Below are positions 1-7,104 of a stretch of DNA of 10,053 bases, piece by piece. The notes under the pieces were generated by a model, which worked only from the letters and a program-made list of their open reading frames with translations, did not search any database and was not told where the DNA came from. Both the position numbers and the translations under genes were made by a program. Location: positions 1 through 10,053 of the forward strand of contig JAEZAY010000381.1 of NCBI GenBank assembly GCA_023427575.1, in the 5' to 3' direction. This DNA is from Bacteroidota bacterium. GTDB lineage: Bacteria; Bacteroidota; Bacteroidia; Chitinophagales; Chitinophagaceae. The first letter of the stretch is position 1; the number at the start of each line of letters is the position of its first letter.

Positions 1-1
1 G

Positions 2-739
2 GGCGGAGAAACCGCTGATGTGGGTGATCTGGTCCGCACCATAGCTGTAAATGGTACAATGACGGCCCGTTGGCCCAAAAGCCGGCTGGTGAAGAACCAT
101 AAAATTGAAGCGGGAAATCTCATAGTAGGCTTCGCGAGTTTTGGTCAGGCGAAATACGAAGATTTTAGTAACAGTGGCATTGGCAGCAACGGTCTTACCA
201 GCGCCCGGCACGATATGCTTCGTAAGACCTATGCTGAAAAATACCCCGAATCCTTCGAAGGGACCCTTGACCCGGCCGTAGTGTATCTCGGAAATTACGA
301 TTTACAGGATCTCACCCCCGGGCAGTCGAAAGTGGGGGAATTGCTGTTATCGCCTACCAGGACCTATGCGCCACTATTAAAAAGAATCCTCGATCAGGAA
401 TTCGATGAAATTTCAGGCATAATTCATTGCAGCGGAGGGGGACAGACAAAATGCCTGAAATATCTGCCCGCCGAATTGAAGGTGATCAAGGACAATTTAT
501 TCGAAGCTCCCGAAATTTTCAGCCTCATTCAGAAAGCATCCGGTGCCGATTTAAAGGAAATGTATCAGGTTTTCAACATGGGCCACCGCCTGGAAATATT
601 TACCTCAGAGCAGGCGGCAGCAAGAATGATCTCCATTGCGGCAGAGCTGGATATCGAGGCCCGGATCATTGGCCGGGTGGAAAAATCCGGCAAAAAGCAG
701 CTGGAACTCACTGTTTCAGGGGAAACTATTCATTATTAA
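2..739 (+). CDS. purM: Phosphoribosylformylglycinamidine cyclo-ligase (AIR synthase), 3' part
   Basis: Cytoplasmic enzyme of purine synthesis that closes FGAM to aminoimidazole ribonucleotide using ATP. The reading frame is open from base 2, so the gene begins left of the window; 245 residues are visible. The first visible residues read GGETADVGDLVRT, the conserved junction between the N-terminal ATP-binding and C-terminal AIRS domains. Further conserved stretches are GLTSARHD (about residues 66-73 of the visible part), LSPTRTYAP (near 115), HCSGGGQTK (near 142) and FNMGHRLEI (near 192). These match the Bacteroidota form of PurM closely. An internal GTG at 20 opens the same frame but falls inside the conserved motif, so it is not the start. 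The stop is TAA. The missing N-terminal third should hold the nucleotide-binding loop. The family is certain from the motifs; the exact length is unknown. Confidence 0.95.
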   Translation, partial: GGETADVGDLVRTIAVNGTMTARWPKSRLVKNHKIEAGNLIVGFASFGQAKYEDFSNSGIGSNGLTSARHDMLRKTYAEKYPESFEGTLDPAVVYLGNYDLQDLTPGQSKVGELLLSPTRTYAPLLKRILDQEFDEISGIIHCSGGGQTKCLKYLPAELKVIKDNLFEAPEIFSLIQKASGADLKEMYQVFNMGHRLEIFTSEQAAARMISIAAELDIEARIIGRVEKSGKKQLELTVSGETIHY

Positions 740-886
740 GTCCGGTTTTTTAGGGCGAGACCCGACCGTTTCAGACCGTTCGCATCCTTAACGGGCAATA
801 AATTATTGGAAATATTTTAATCAGAACTTAATTTATACGCATAGCTCCTGATCCGTTTGCCGGAACCATTGCAGATACTGTGAATG

Positions 887-919
887 GCAGGCCGGATTCG
901 TCTTTTTGCCTGCTTTTTT
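887..919 (+). terminator. Probable Rho-independent terminator of purM
   Basis: GCAGGC (887-892) pairs with GCCTGC (908-913) across a 15-base loop and is followed directly by six T (914-919). The stem is short and the loop long, so this is a modest terminator. It lies about 150 bases after the purM stop, with no gene between. Confidence 0.5.
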
Positions 920-977
920 CGTATATAAAAGGGACATGAATTTACACTTAGATGAAGCAGTTTTGAACCGGGGGGCT

Positions 978-1008
978 ATGAAGTTTAAACATCCGTTATT
1001 ACCTTTGC
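978..1008 (+). promoter_or_regulatory. Bacteroidota-type promoter for rpoD
   Basis: TACCTTTGC at 1000-1008 matches the phylum's -7 consensus TAnnTTTG. A weak -33 element (ATG in place of TTG, 978-980) sits 19 bases upstream, within the usual spacing. Transcription would start near 1013-1016 and leave a leader of about 120 bases before the rpoD ATG. This is inferred from consensus only. Confidence 0.5.
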
Positions 1009-1135
1009 AAACGGTTCCTCTGAATGTATGCCAACATTAACTACTCTTTTGCATCTTCATCTGAACGTAAATTGTCTTTTATCCGTTGAATCCCTGTAAA
1101 CACGTGAAAGGATTCGTTAATATTTATATTAAAAT

Positions 1136-1993
1136 ATGAGACAGCTCAAAATTGCTACCCAGATTACAAATCGCGATTCCCAGGCAGTTGAAAAATATCT
1201 GCAGGAAATTTCGAAAATTTCGATGATTACTCCTGAAGAAGAAACTGTGCTGGCGCAGCGAATTAAGATGGGCGATCAAAGGGCATTAGACAAACTCGTG
1301 CAGGCCAACTTGCGTTTTGTGGTATCTGTCGCTAAGCAGTACCAGCACCAGGGCCTTTCTCTTAGTGATCTGATCAACGAGGGTAACCTCGGTTTGATAA
1401 AAGCTGCCCAGCGTTTCGATGAAACAAAAGGGTTTAAATTCATCTCATACGCCGTTTGGTGGATTCGCCAGTCCATCCTGCAGGCGTTGGCAGAGCAGGG
1501 TAGATTAGTCCGCCTGCCTCAAAATAAAATTGGCACCTACAACAAAGCAAACAAGGCGTACATGGCTTTCGAACAGGAACACGAAAGGGAGCCCAGTACC
1601 GAAGAACTGGCAGAATTGCTGGAAATGAGTGAGACAGAGATCAACAACATCTTTCAGAGTAATACCCGTCACACCTCGCTGGATGCACCTGTGCATGAGG
1701 CAGAAGACGTTGCCATGGGCGATCTGCTGGAAGGTGGTGATGATACCGACGATGATGTGATGAAAGATTCGCTTCGGAACGAGATTCGCCGGGTTCTGAA
1801 ATCATTAAGTCCCCGCGAAGCTGAAATTGTAAACGCTTATTTTGGCCTGGATGGCGAAAATGGTGTAACGATCGAGCAAATCGGCCAGAAGTATGATCTT
1901 ACAAAGGAAAGGATCCGTCAAATCAAAGAAAGAGCGATCAAACGCCTGCAGAAAGCCCGTTACAGCAACGCGCTGAAAGCATATTTAGGATAG
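1136..1993 (+). CDS. rpoD: Primary RNA polymerase sigma factor (sigma-70/RpoD type)
   Basis: Housekeeping sigma factor that directs RNA polymerase to promoters, 285 residues. Region 1.2 covers about residues 14-50 (DSQAVEKYLQEI onward). Region 2 covers about 51-120 and includes NLRFVVSVAKQY, DLINEGNLGLIKA and the aromatic melting segment FKFISYAVWWIRQSI. Region 3 follows (about 125-205), starting at the conserved RLVRLPQNK. Region 4 runs from LSPREAEIV (about 224) to the end, with the -35-binding helix-turn-helix at LTKERIRQIKERAIKRL (255-271). Region 1.1 is absent, and the length is that of Bacteroidota RpoD proteins, which recognise TAnnTTTG promoters such as those in this window. The ATG start has an AT-rich upstream tract and no Shine-Dalgarno. 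The gene appears monocistronic, between its own promoter and a strong terminator. Confidence 0.97.
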   Translation: MRQLKIATQITNRDSQAVEKYLQEISKISMITPEEETVLAQRIKMGDQRALDKLVQANLRFVVSVAKQYQHQGLSLSDLINEGNLGLIKAAQRFDETKGFKFISYAVWWIRQSILQALAEQGRLVRLPQNKIGTYNKANKAYMAFEQEHEREPSTEELAELLEMSETEINNIFQSNTRHTSLDAPVHEAEDVAMGDLLEGGDDTDDDVMKDSLRNEIRRVLKSLSPREAEIVNAYFGLDGENGVTIEQIGQKYDLTKERIRQIKERAIKRLQKARYSNALKAYLG

Positions 1994-2012
1994 TATTAGT
2001 ATGCGATGTTTT

Positions 2013-2048
2013 ATCCCTTTTCCGGACTCCGGGAAAGGGATTTTTTTT
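2013..2048 (+). terminator. Strong Rho-independent terminator of rpoD
   Basis: A 13-bp stem (2013-2025 with 2029-2041, one G-U pair) closes a 3-base loop ACT and runs into eight T (2041-2048). It begins about 20 bases after the rpoD stop codon. Confidence 0.93.
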
Positions 2049-2136
2049 GATGCTCACCCCCGCCCATGCAGGATGATATCCCCAATTGTTAAAAACCCAC
2101 CCGGCTTATTGTGAGAGTACAGTCGGCAGTTCTTCT

Positions 2137-2145
2137 TATTTTTGC
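2137..2145 (+). promoter_or_regulatory. Bacteroidota-type -7 box for trxB
   Basis: TATTTTTGC matches TAnnTTTG followed by the often seen C. No -33 TTG lies at the usual spacing; the nearest (2109-2111) is 25 bases upstream. The box lies 19 bases before the ATG at 2164, so the leader would be only about ten bases long. This supports the ATG as the true start, because an upstream TTG (2086) would place the promoter inside the gene. Confidence 0.5.
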
Positions 2146-2163
2146 CAAATTTCAATCGATAAA

Positions 2164-3114
2164 ATGGATAATACACCGTCAGAAAAAGTTCATTGTCTTA
2201 TTATAGGATCGGGACCCGCAGGTTATACTGCAGCAATATATGCCGCAAGGGCGAATCTGAAACCCGTGCTTTACCAGGGCATTCAGCCTGGTGGTCAGCT
2301 AACTATAACCACCGAGGTGGAAAACTATCCCGGATATCCGGATGGGGTTCAGGGCCCGGAAATGATGATCCATTTTGAAAAGCAGGCGGCGCGCATGGGC
2401 GCGGATATCCGCTATGGATTGGCAACGAAAGTGGATTTTACCAGTTCGCCATTCAAGGTTTGGATTGATGAAGAAAAGCTGATAGAAGCCGATGCTGTAA
2501 TCGTTGCCACCGGAGCTTCTGCCAAATGGCTGGGGCTGGAAAGCGAACAGCGGCTGAATGGGTTTGGGGTAAGCGCCTGTGCTGTTTGTGACGGATTCTT
2601 CTTTCGCAATAAAGAAGTAGCAATTGTGGGTGCCGGCGATACGGCTGCAGAAGAGGCTCTGTATCTGTCGAAGCTGACTACCACGGTTCATATGTTTGTA
2701 CGTAGAGACGCGATGCGAGCCTCGAGGATCATGCAGGAAAGAGTACAACGCACACCTAATATTAAAATTTACTGGAATACGGAAACCGATGAAATAATGG
2801 GCGAATCGAAAGTGGAAGCCGTTCGGATCCGAAATACAAAAACCAACGAAAAAACGGTTGTTCCGGTAAGCGGGCTATTTGTCGCAATCGGGCACCAACC
2901 CAATTCCGAGATTTTTAAAGGCTGGCTTGAAATGGATGAAGCGGGCTATATCAAAACCGTTCCGGGAACTTCAAAAACAAATCTCGACGGAATTTTCGCC
3001 TGCGGCGATGTTCAGGATAAGATCTACCGCCAGGCGGTTACGGCAGCGGGCAGCGGCTGTATGGCCGCACTGGATGCGGAACGATACTTATCAATGAAAG
3101 AATTGGGAATATAA
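2164..3114 (+). CDS. trxB: Thioredoxin reductase (NADPH)
   Basis: Cytoplasmic FAD flavoenzyme that passes electrons from NADPH to thioredoxin. The 316 residues match the usual low-molecular-weight TrxB length. The FAD-binding GSGPAG is at 15-20, the redox pair CAVC at Cys139/Cys142, the NADPH-binding GAGDTA at 156-161, the 2'-phosphate-binding VRR at 179-181, and the second FAD motif GIFACGDV at 276-283. The frame is open upstream to a TTG at 2086, but homologues begin just before the first beta strand, as MDNTPSEKVHCLIIG does, and a -7 box precedes this ATG. The middle residues of the redox motif are AV instead of the AT of E. coli, which is common in this phylum. folB follows after 73 bases without a visible terminator, so read-through is possible. 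Confidence 0.96.
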   Translation: MDNTPSEKVHCLIIGSGPAGYTAAIYAARANLKPVLYQGIQPGGQLTITTEVENYPGYPDGVQGPEMMIHFEKQAARMGADIRYGLATKVDFTSSPFKVWIDEEKLIEADAVIVATGASAKWLGLESEQRLNGFGVSACAVCDGFFFRNKEVAIVGAGDTAAEEALYLSKLTTTVHMFVRRDAMRASRIMQERVQRTPNIKIYWNTETDEIMGESKVEAVRIRNTKTNEKTVVPVSGLFVAIGHQPNSEIFKGWLEMDEAGYIKTVPGTSKTNLDGIFACGDVQDKIYRQAVTAAGSGCMAALDAERYLSMKELGI

Positions 3115-3187
3115 GAAAGGGAAACAGTCTGGTGTTCGGGTCGGGGGAAATATCAATCTGAAATTTTTACCATTTAATCATTCGATA

Positions 3188-3541
3188 TTGGTTACCGTTG
3201 AACTGCATGATGTACGGATTTTTGCTTATCACGGTGTTTATGAGGAAGAGCAAAATGTAGGAAATAACTTCCAGGTATTTCTGTCTGTAACCTATAATGA
3301 TGAGGATGTTTCCTTCGACTCGATAATCACTACGATCAATTACGAAGAGTTATTCCGGATCGTGCAGCACCGGATGACCATAAAAACCCCGCTGCTTGAA
3401 AAAGTTTGCGATGGAATTATCCGTCATATCAAACATCAGTACCCCTTTATTTCCGAAGTAAAACTATCGGTGTATAAGCTGCAGGCGCCCATCGAAAAGC
3501 TCGATGGAAAAGTGGGGGTAACGATGACCAGAAAATTCTGA
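3188..3541 (+). CDS. folB: Dihydroneopterin aldolase
   Basis: Folate-pathway enzyme that cleaves 7,8-dihydroneopterin to 6-hydroxymethyl-dihydropterin and glycolaldehyde. The 117 residues are normal for the family. Compared from memory with the S. aureus enzyme, the active-site residues are present: Tyr14-His15-Gly16 and Glu21 in AYHGVYEEEQ, Tyr52 in INYEELF, the pterin-anchoring Glu71 in LLEKVCD, and the catalytic Lys97 in VYKLQAPI. The start is TTG: the frame runs open back to trxB without ATG or GTG, and the nearby ATGs (in the bases for Leu-His-Asp-Val) are out of frame. There is no Shine-Dalgarno. The gene may be read from the trxB promoter. It converges with the protease gene, only 20 bases apart. 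Confidence 0.92.
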   Translation: MVTVELHDVRIFAYHGVYEEEQNVGNNFQVFLSVTYNDEDVSFDSIITTINYEELFRIVQHRMTIKTPLLEKVCDGIIRHIKHQYPFISEVKLSVYKLQAPIEKLDGKVGVTMTRKF

Positions 3542-3547
3542 TCGGAC

Positions 3548-3563
3548 AGGTGTTGCTTCACCT
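3548..3563. terminator. Weak hairpin between convergent genes
   Basis: AGGTG (3548-3552) pairs with CACCT (3559-3563) across a 6-base loop, in the 20-base gap between the stop codons of folB and the protease gene, overlapping the latter's stop. There is no T tract on either side, so its terminator function is doubtful. Confidence 0.2.
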
Positions 3564-4656
3564 AATAGCTTTTCACCATAAATACGCAGTCTTCAATTTT
3601 TTTGATCTGCTGTACCCGATCGAGTCCGCGAAGATTAGAAACGGAAGATTTTTTCAGTTTGGAAGCGATGGAATCGGCCTCTATTTCCACCAGCGATTCA
3701 AAGATATTATTGGCTGAAATGGCGAATACTACTCCTTCAGCCTGCTCCTGACGGGTATTAATAATACCGATCACTTCGCCGTTCTTGTTAAATACCGGGC
3801 CTCCCGAATTACCGGGATTGGCCGCCACGCCGATCTGGAAGCTGATCGTATCTCCTTTAAAACCCGTTTTGGCGCTCATATAACCCTCGTTATAAACGAT
3901 CTCTTCACGGGGGAAACCAAGCGTAAACAGCGGTTCGCCCAGTTCCGCACCGGTTCTTTTAATATTGTACGGCAGGGCCGACAAAGGCTTGAAGTCCTGG
4001 TCTTCTACCTGCAGAATGGCAATATCTGTAACAGCGTTAAGGTGAAGAATTTTTGCCCTGAACTCCTGGCCCTTATTATTCTGAACCACTACGGTATTGG
4101 CATTTTTAACTACATGCGCATTTGTAATCAGAATGCCCCTGGTATCGATCATAAACCCGGTACCGCCGGACTTAATCGGGATATTATTGGGCGCCTTGCG
4201 GATGGTTTCGCTTTCCACCTGCTGCTTCAGGGCATCTACCGTTCTTTTCGTATATTCTACTTTCCGGTTTAATTCAAGCACATATTGCGAATTGGCCTTT
4301 CCTGAATAGTAAGATACCATTCCGGCAACAATCAGGGTTGTGATACCGGCGATGGAAGCCGCCACTGCCATCACTCTCTTATGTTTTTTCCAAAGCGTTA
4401 AAACCAGGCCTGTTTTTTCCGGATCCCGGATAACCCGCCTGTTCGACAGTTCGCTGTGGAGATCATTTAGCGCCGCCCGGAAATTTTTCCGTTTTCCATA
4501 GCGGTTCAGCTTCTGCATTAAAATGGAATGTTCAACCACCATCTGGTCCAAATCCGGAATTTCATTCCGTCTTTCCTCAAAAGCAGCCTTTTCCCCTTCG
4601 CTCATTTCGTTCCGGAGATATCTTTCAATTTCATCAAGAATTTCTATCTGGTCCAT
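3562..4656 (-). CDS. Membrane-anchored trypsin/HtrA-like serine protease with anti-sigma-like N-terminus
   Basis: A 364-residue protein with three parts. Residues 1-90 are hydrophilic and charged, opening with IERYLRNEMSEGEKAAFEERR, the pattern that begins many Bacteroidota anti-sigma proteins (a short helix pair, no zinc motif). A single membrane helix spans about 96-117, preceded by KKHKR, which predicts the N-terminus inside and the rest in the periplasm. A probable coiled coil (124-150) leads into a trypsin-like S1C domain with a complete triad: His181 (TNAHVV), Asp211 (TDIAIL) and Ser284 (NPGNSGGPV). No PDZ domain follows; only about 60 residues remain after the domain core. The ATG shares its A with the TGA stop of the sigma gene; a GTG one codon upstream (4659) is the alternative start. 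The close overlap suggests coupled translation. Regulation of the partner sigma factor is inferred, not shown. Confidence 0.85.
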   Translation of the reverse strand: MDQIEILDEIERYLRNEMSEGEKAAFEERRNEIPDLDQMVVEHSILMQKLNRYGKRKNFRAALNDLHSELSNRRVIRDPEKTGLVLTLWKKHKRVMAVAASIAGITTLIVAGMVSYYSGKANSQYVLELNRKVEYTKRTVDALKQQVESETIRKAPNNIPIKSGGTGFMIDTRGILITNAHVVKNANTVVVQNNKGQEFRAKILHLNAVTDIAILQVEDQDFKPLSALPYNIKRTGAELGEPLFTLGFPREEIVYNEGYMSAKTGFKGDTISFQIGVAANPGNSGGPVFNKNGEVIGIINTRQEQAEGVVFAISANNIFESLVEIEADSIASKLKKSSVSNLRGLDRVQQIKKIEDCVFMVKSY

Positions 4657-5225
4657 CACACATGGGTATTATTGTATTGAGAAAAAAACAGCCTTTTCAG
4701 TCGCATCAGGCATTTGTATTTCTGGTTTTTTGCATTGTCGGAATTGGTGTATCCAAAATCGCCGGCGATATCCGACATCGATCTTTTCTGAATGTAAAAA
4801 GCTTCCAGCAAACTTTTGCAGGGTTCGCCAATGCCCATCATGGCTTTTTCCATCACGGCAAATTCCAGGTTTTTCTGTTCATGATCCTCTATTTCCTCTT
4901 CCACCTGAACCGTTTCTTCTACGACAGCCATCTCGCCTGAGAACCGTTGCATTTGCTGTAAACGCTTCAGCCATAACCGGCGGGCCACGGAGTAGAGGTA
5001 GGTTTTGATCTGGCAATGCAATTCAAAAGAACCGGAATTCGCTTTTTCATACAGTACGATCATGGCCTCCTGAAAAATATCACGGGCATCATCGGCAGTG
5101 CCGCTGTTATTGATGATCATCGACTGGATCATCTGGTAATTCCTGGAATAAATGATTTCAACCGCGGTTTTATCATCTCCGGCCAGTCCTTCCAGCAAAT
5201 CCGCTTCACTTAGTTCTTTTTTCAC
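4656..5225 (-). CDS. RNA polymerase sigma factor, ECF-like sigma-70 family
   Basis: Alternative sigma factor of 189 residues. Region 2 lies at about 20-90, with DARDIFQEAMIVLYEK (46-61) and the region 2.3/2.4 segment IKTYLYSVARRLWLKRL (73-89). An acidic linker (about 100-120) rich in Glu separates it from region 4 (about 125-182), where CKSLLEAFYIQKRSMSDIA and the following NSDNAKNQKYKCLMRLK form the helix-turn-helix. The start is GTG at 5225, the only plausible one, with AAAAGG six bases upstream, a clearer ribosome site than most genes here have. The next gene, a protease with an anti-sigma-like N-terminus, overlaps its stop, the usual layout of a sigma factor and its regulator. It is not the iron-uptake FecI type, because no FecR or TonB-dependent receptor gene follows. 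Its target promoters are unknown. Confidence 0.9.
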   Translation of the reverse strand: MKKELSEADLLEGLAGDDKTAVEIIYSRNYQMIQSMIINNSGTADDARDIFQEAMIVLYEKANSGSFELHCQIKTYLYSVARRLWLKRLQQMQRFSGEMAVVEETVQVEEEIEDHEQKNLEFAVMEKAMMGIGEPCKSLLEAFYIQKRSMSDIAGDFGYTNSDNAKNQKYKCLMRLKRLFFSQYNNTHV

Positions 5226-5255
5226 CCGTAACCTTTTATTAATACTGAATTCATA

Positions 5256-5263
5256 CAGAAGTA
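5256..5263 (-). promoter_or_regulatory. Possible -7 box of the sigma factor/protease operon
   Basis: On the minus strand TACTTCTG differs from TAnnTTTG at one base and lies about 30 bases before the GTG start. No clear -33 element is seen. An autoregulated sigma factor might use a different promoter, so this is only a candidate. Confidence 0.25.
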
Positions 5264-5327
5264 ACCCATTTAAAAACAGATCCTTTTACCTTGCTGCCGT
5301 AAAAGTCGAATATATCATCTAAATAAT

Positions 5328-5362
5328 TTTGAATGTTTTTTTAATTCGCCGGGTTACCTTTT
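5328..5362 (+). promoter_or_regulatory. Possible promoter of the small lipoprotein gene
   Basis: TTTG at 5328-5331 and TACCTTTT at 5355-5362 (one mismatch to TAnnTTTG) are separated by 23 bases, the upper end of the usual range. The predicted leader before the ATG at 5420 is about 50 bases. Confidence 0.35.
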
Positions 5363-5419
5363 TTTCCTCTGGGTATAAACACCAAATCATTCAATTTAAC
5401 AAACACAAAACACGGCAAA

Positions 5420-5605
5420 ATGAAAAAATTATTGTTCGTTCTGGCAATCGGAGCTTTCGTAGCATGTAATGATAACGCGGGTACTAATGAAGATGCAACT
5501 GTTGATACAACTACCACTGCACCGGTTATCACTCCAGATACAGCTGTAGCACCTCTGGATACTACAGGTGTAGCTAACCCTACTGATACTTCAGCTTCGA
5601 ACTAA
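5420..5605 (+). CDS. Small Thr/Asp-rich lipoprotein of unknown function
   Basis: A 61-residue protein. Residues 1-15 (MKKLLFVLAIGAFVA) form a short signal peptide with two lysines and a hydrophobic core, followed by Cys16, the likely lipid-modified residue. The mature part is about 45 residues of low complexity, rich in Thr, Asp, Ala and Pro, with no Lys or Arg. It should be an acidic, disordered chain tethered to a membrane. I recognise no domain. It is divergently placed from the sigma factor gene (194 bases between starts) and ends just before a hairpin terminator, so it is probably a single-gene transcript. An AT-rich tract precedes the ATG and no Shine-Dalgarno is present. Flanking signals and the lipobox make it a likely real gene. 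Similar tiny lipoproteins are frequent in the phylum and mostly uncharacterised. Confidence 0.75.
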   Translation: MKKLLFVLAIGAFVACNDNAGTNEDATVDTTTTAPVITPDTAVAPLDTTGVANPTDTSASN

Positions 5606-5634
5606 GAATTTCATATGGCAAGCAATCGTTAGAC

Positions 5635-5663
5635 GCCGTCCTGTTCTCAGGATGGCTTTTTTT
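5635..5663 (+). terminator. Rho-independent terminator of the small lipoprotein gene
   Basis: A 9-bp stem (5635-5643 with 5648-5656, one G-U pair) closes a TTCT loop and is followed by seven T. It starts 30 bases after the stop codon. Confidence 0.9.
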
Positions 5664-5705
5664 CAATTGATTATCAATTAATAACGCTTGAGCTATTTAC
5701 TATTT

Positions 5706-5740
5706 AAAAAAGCGTTTCTGATTTCCAGAAACGCTTTTTT
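5706..5740. terminator. Bidirectional terminator between lipoprotein gene and icd
   Basis: AAAAAAGCGTTTCTG (5706-5720) pairs perfectly with 5726-5740 across the loop ATTTC. The A and T runs give a T tract on both strands. It lies 24 bases beyond the icd stop codon and serves icd on the minus strand while backing up the terminator at 5635-5663 on the plus strand. Confidence 0.93.
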
Positions 5741-5764
5741 ATTTTATCTCCTACACAGGATCTG

Positions 5765-6994
5765 CTAAGCCATTTTTGCTGCCAGATTTTCATTCAGCGC
5801 ATCGAGAAATTCCTCGGTATTCAGATAATCTGATTTGCTCACCTTAGATCCGTGGATACAAACCGCTAAATCCTTGGTCATCTTTCCGCTTTCAACGGTT
5901 TCGATACAAACCTGCTCCAGGGTATTGCTGAAATGGATCAGTTCCTGGTTATTATCCAGTTTGCCGCGGAAAGCCAGCCCTCTTGTCCATGCGAAGATAG
6001 AAGCGATGGGATTGGTAGAAGTTGGTTTTCCTGCCTGATGATCGCGGAAATGCCGGGTTACGGTTCCGTGTGCGGCTTCAGCTTCCATCGTATTTCCATC
6101 GGGGGTAACCAGTACCGAGGTCATAAGACCCAGCGATCCGAACCCCTGGGCCACCGAATCACTCTGCACATCCCCATCATAGTTTTTGCAGGCCCATACA
6201 AAATTGCCGTTCCATTTTAATGCGCTGGCCACCATATCATCAATCAAACGGTGCTCATATACGATCCCGGCTTCTTCAAAAGCCTGTTTGAATTCATTTT
6301 CATAAATATCAGCGAAAATATCTTTGAACCGGCCATCATACTTTTTAAGAATGGTGTTTTTGGTAGAAAGATATAGCGGCCATTTTTTGCTTAAGGCCAT
6401 ATTGAAGCAGCTTCGGGCAAAACCGATAATGCTTTCATCGGTATTATACATGCTTAAAGCAACGCCATCGCCTTTAAAATTGTAGACTTCGATGGTTTGC
6501 GGTTCGCCGCCATCTTCAGGAGTGAAGGTCATGGTGAGTTTCCCTTTTCCTTTTATAACGGTGTCGGATGCACGATACTGGTCGCCGAATGCGTGGCGGC
6601 CTACGATAATGGGTGCGGTCCAGTTAGAAACCAGTCGCGGAATGTTCCTGATTACTATCGGCTCGCGGAATACGGTTCCGTCGAGTATGTTCCGGATGGT
6701 GCCGTTCGGACTCTTCCACATTTGTTTCAGGTTAAACTCCTTTACGCGGGCTTCATCGGGCGTAATGGTGGCGCATTTAAAGCCTACACCATATTTCCGG
6801 ATGGCATTCGCGGCATCAATGGTTACCTGATCATTTGTTTCATCGCGGTACTCGATTCCAAGATCGTAGTATTTTATATCAACATCCACATAGGGCAGAA
6901 TCAGCTTGTCTTTAATGAACTTCCAGATAATACGGGTCATCTCATCACCGTCCAGTTCCACTACAGGATTGGCTACTTTGATTTTTTGTTTCAT
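5765..6994 (-). CDS. icd: Isocitrate dehydrogenase, NADP-dependent, homodimeric eukaryotic-like type
   Basis: Citric acid cycle enzyme that oxidatively decarboxylates isocitrate to 2-oxoglutarate, giving NADPH. The 409 residues align nearly end to end with human IDH1 as I recall it, and not with the E. coli Icd subfamily. Conserved segments are GDEMTRIIW (16-24), [11 protein letters not shown], the substrate loop [11 protein letters not shown], the catalytic loop [11 protein letters not shown] with Arg133 (equivalent to human Arg132) and Tyr140, [19 protein letters not shown] with the catalytic lysine, [11 protein letters not shown] and [11 protein letters not shown] with the metal-binding aspartates, and AAHGTVTRH for NADP binding. 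The ATG is preceded by an AT-rich tract, and a -7 box lies about 32 bases upstream. The gene stands alone, divergent from the Crp-like pair and closed by the bidirectional terminator. Confidence 0.97.
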   Translation of the reverse strand: MKQKIKVANPVVELDGDEMTRIIWKFIKDKLILPYVDVDIKYYDLGIEYRDETNDQVTIDAANAIRKYGVGFKCATITPDEARVKEFNLKQMWKSPNGTIRNILDGTVFREPIVIRNIPRLVSNWTAPIIVGRHAFGDQYRASDTVIKGKGKLTMTFTPEDGGEPQTIEVYNFKGDGVALSMYNTDESIIGFARSCFNMALSKKWPLYLSTKNTILKKYDGRFKDIFADIYENEFKQAFEEAGIVYEHRLIDDMVASALKWNGNFVWACKNYDGDVQSDSVAQGFGSLGLMTSVLVTPDGNTMEAEAAHGTVTRHFRDHQAGKPTSTNPIASIFAWTRGLAFRGKLDNNQELIHFSNTLEQVCIETVESGKMTKDLAVCIHGSKVSKSDYLNTEEFLDALNENLAAKMA

Positions 6995-7025
6995 ATCTCT
7001 TTTAATTAAAATTTGATCAGGGTCA

Positions 7026-7034
7026 GCAAAAGTA
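7026..7034 (-). promoter_or_regulatory. Bacteroidota-type -7 box for icd
   Basis: Read on the minus strand, TACTTTTGC fits TAnnTTTG plus C exactly. It lies about 32 bases before the icd ATG. No TTG is found at the expected -33 distance. Confidence 0.55.
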
Positions 7035-7104
7035 CGGGATAAATTATTTTAAGGGGCATTTTCGCTAATTGATTCCCGTAATGAATGAATGGGCTTGTTC
7101 GGTC

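Larger units (their letters stand above)
740..1135. other. Intergenic region between purM and rpoD
   Basis: This 396-base stretch carries no convincing gene. It holds a probable purM terminator (887-919) and a Bacteroidota-type -7 box (1000-1008) likely to drive rpoD. A 7-base direct repeat, GACCGTT, occurs at 764-770 and 774-780 with a 10-base period, roughly one helical turn; its meaning is unknown. A 34-codon ORF (936-1040) starts with ATG two bases after AAAAGGG, but it contains the -7 box and resembles nothing I know. The last 40 bases before rpoD are very AT-rich, as is usual for translation starts in this phylum. Confidence 0.6.

Noticed and set aside
936..1040. A 34-codon ORF with ATG after AAAAGGG in the purM-rpoD gap
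   Set aside because: It contains the likely rpoD -7 box, has no recognisable sequence features, and directly follows a terminator without its own promoter.
2086..2163. N-terminal extension of trxB from an upstream TTG
   Set aside because: The extension adds 26 residues not seen in the family and overlaps a consensus -7 box; the ATG at 2164 fits the family start.
2578..2589. Changed redox motif CAVC in thioredoxin reductase
   Set aside because: Both cysteines are kept, and Val at this position is common in TrxB of this phylum, so it is not evidence of altered function.
2299..2748. Long antisense ORF inside trxB
   Set aside because: It is a shadow of the real gene: no signal, no domain, and the plus strand has a full set of TrxB motifs.
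3562..5225. FecI/FecR-type iron-uptake regulation
   Set aside because: There is no FecR domain, no TonB-dependent receptor and no SusC/D-like gene near; the partner protein is a protease.
6497..7009. 170-codon antisense ORF over the 5' part of icd
   Set aside because: It mirrors the highly conserved icd frame and resembles no protein family.
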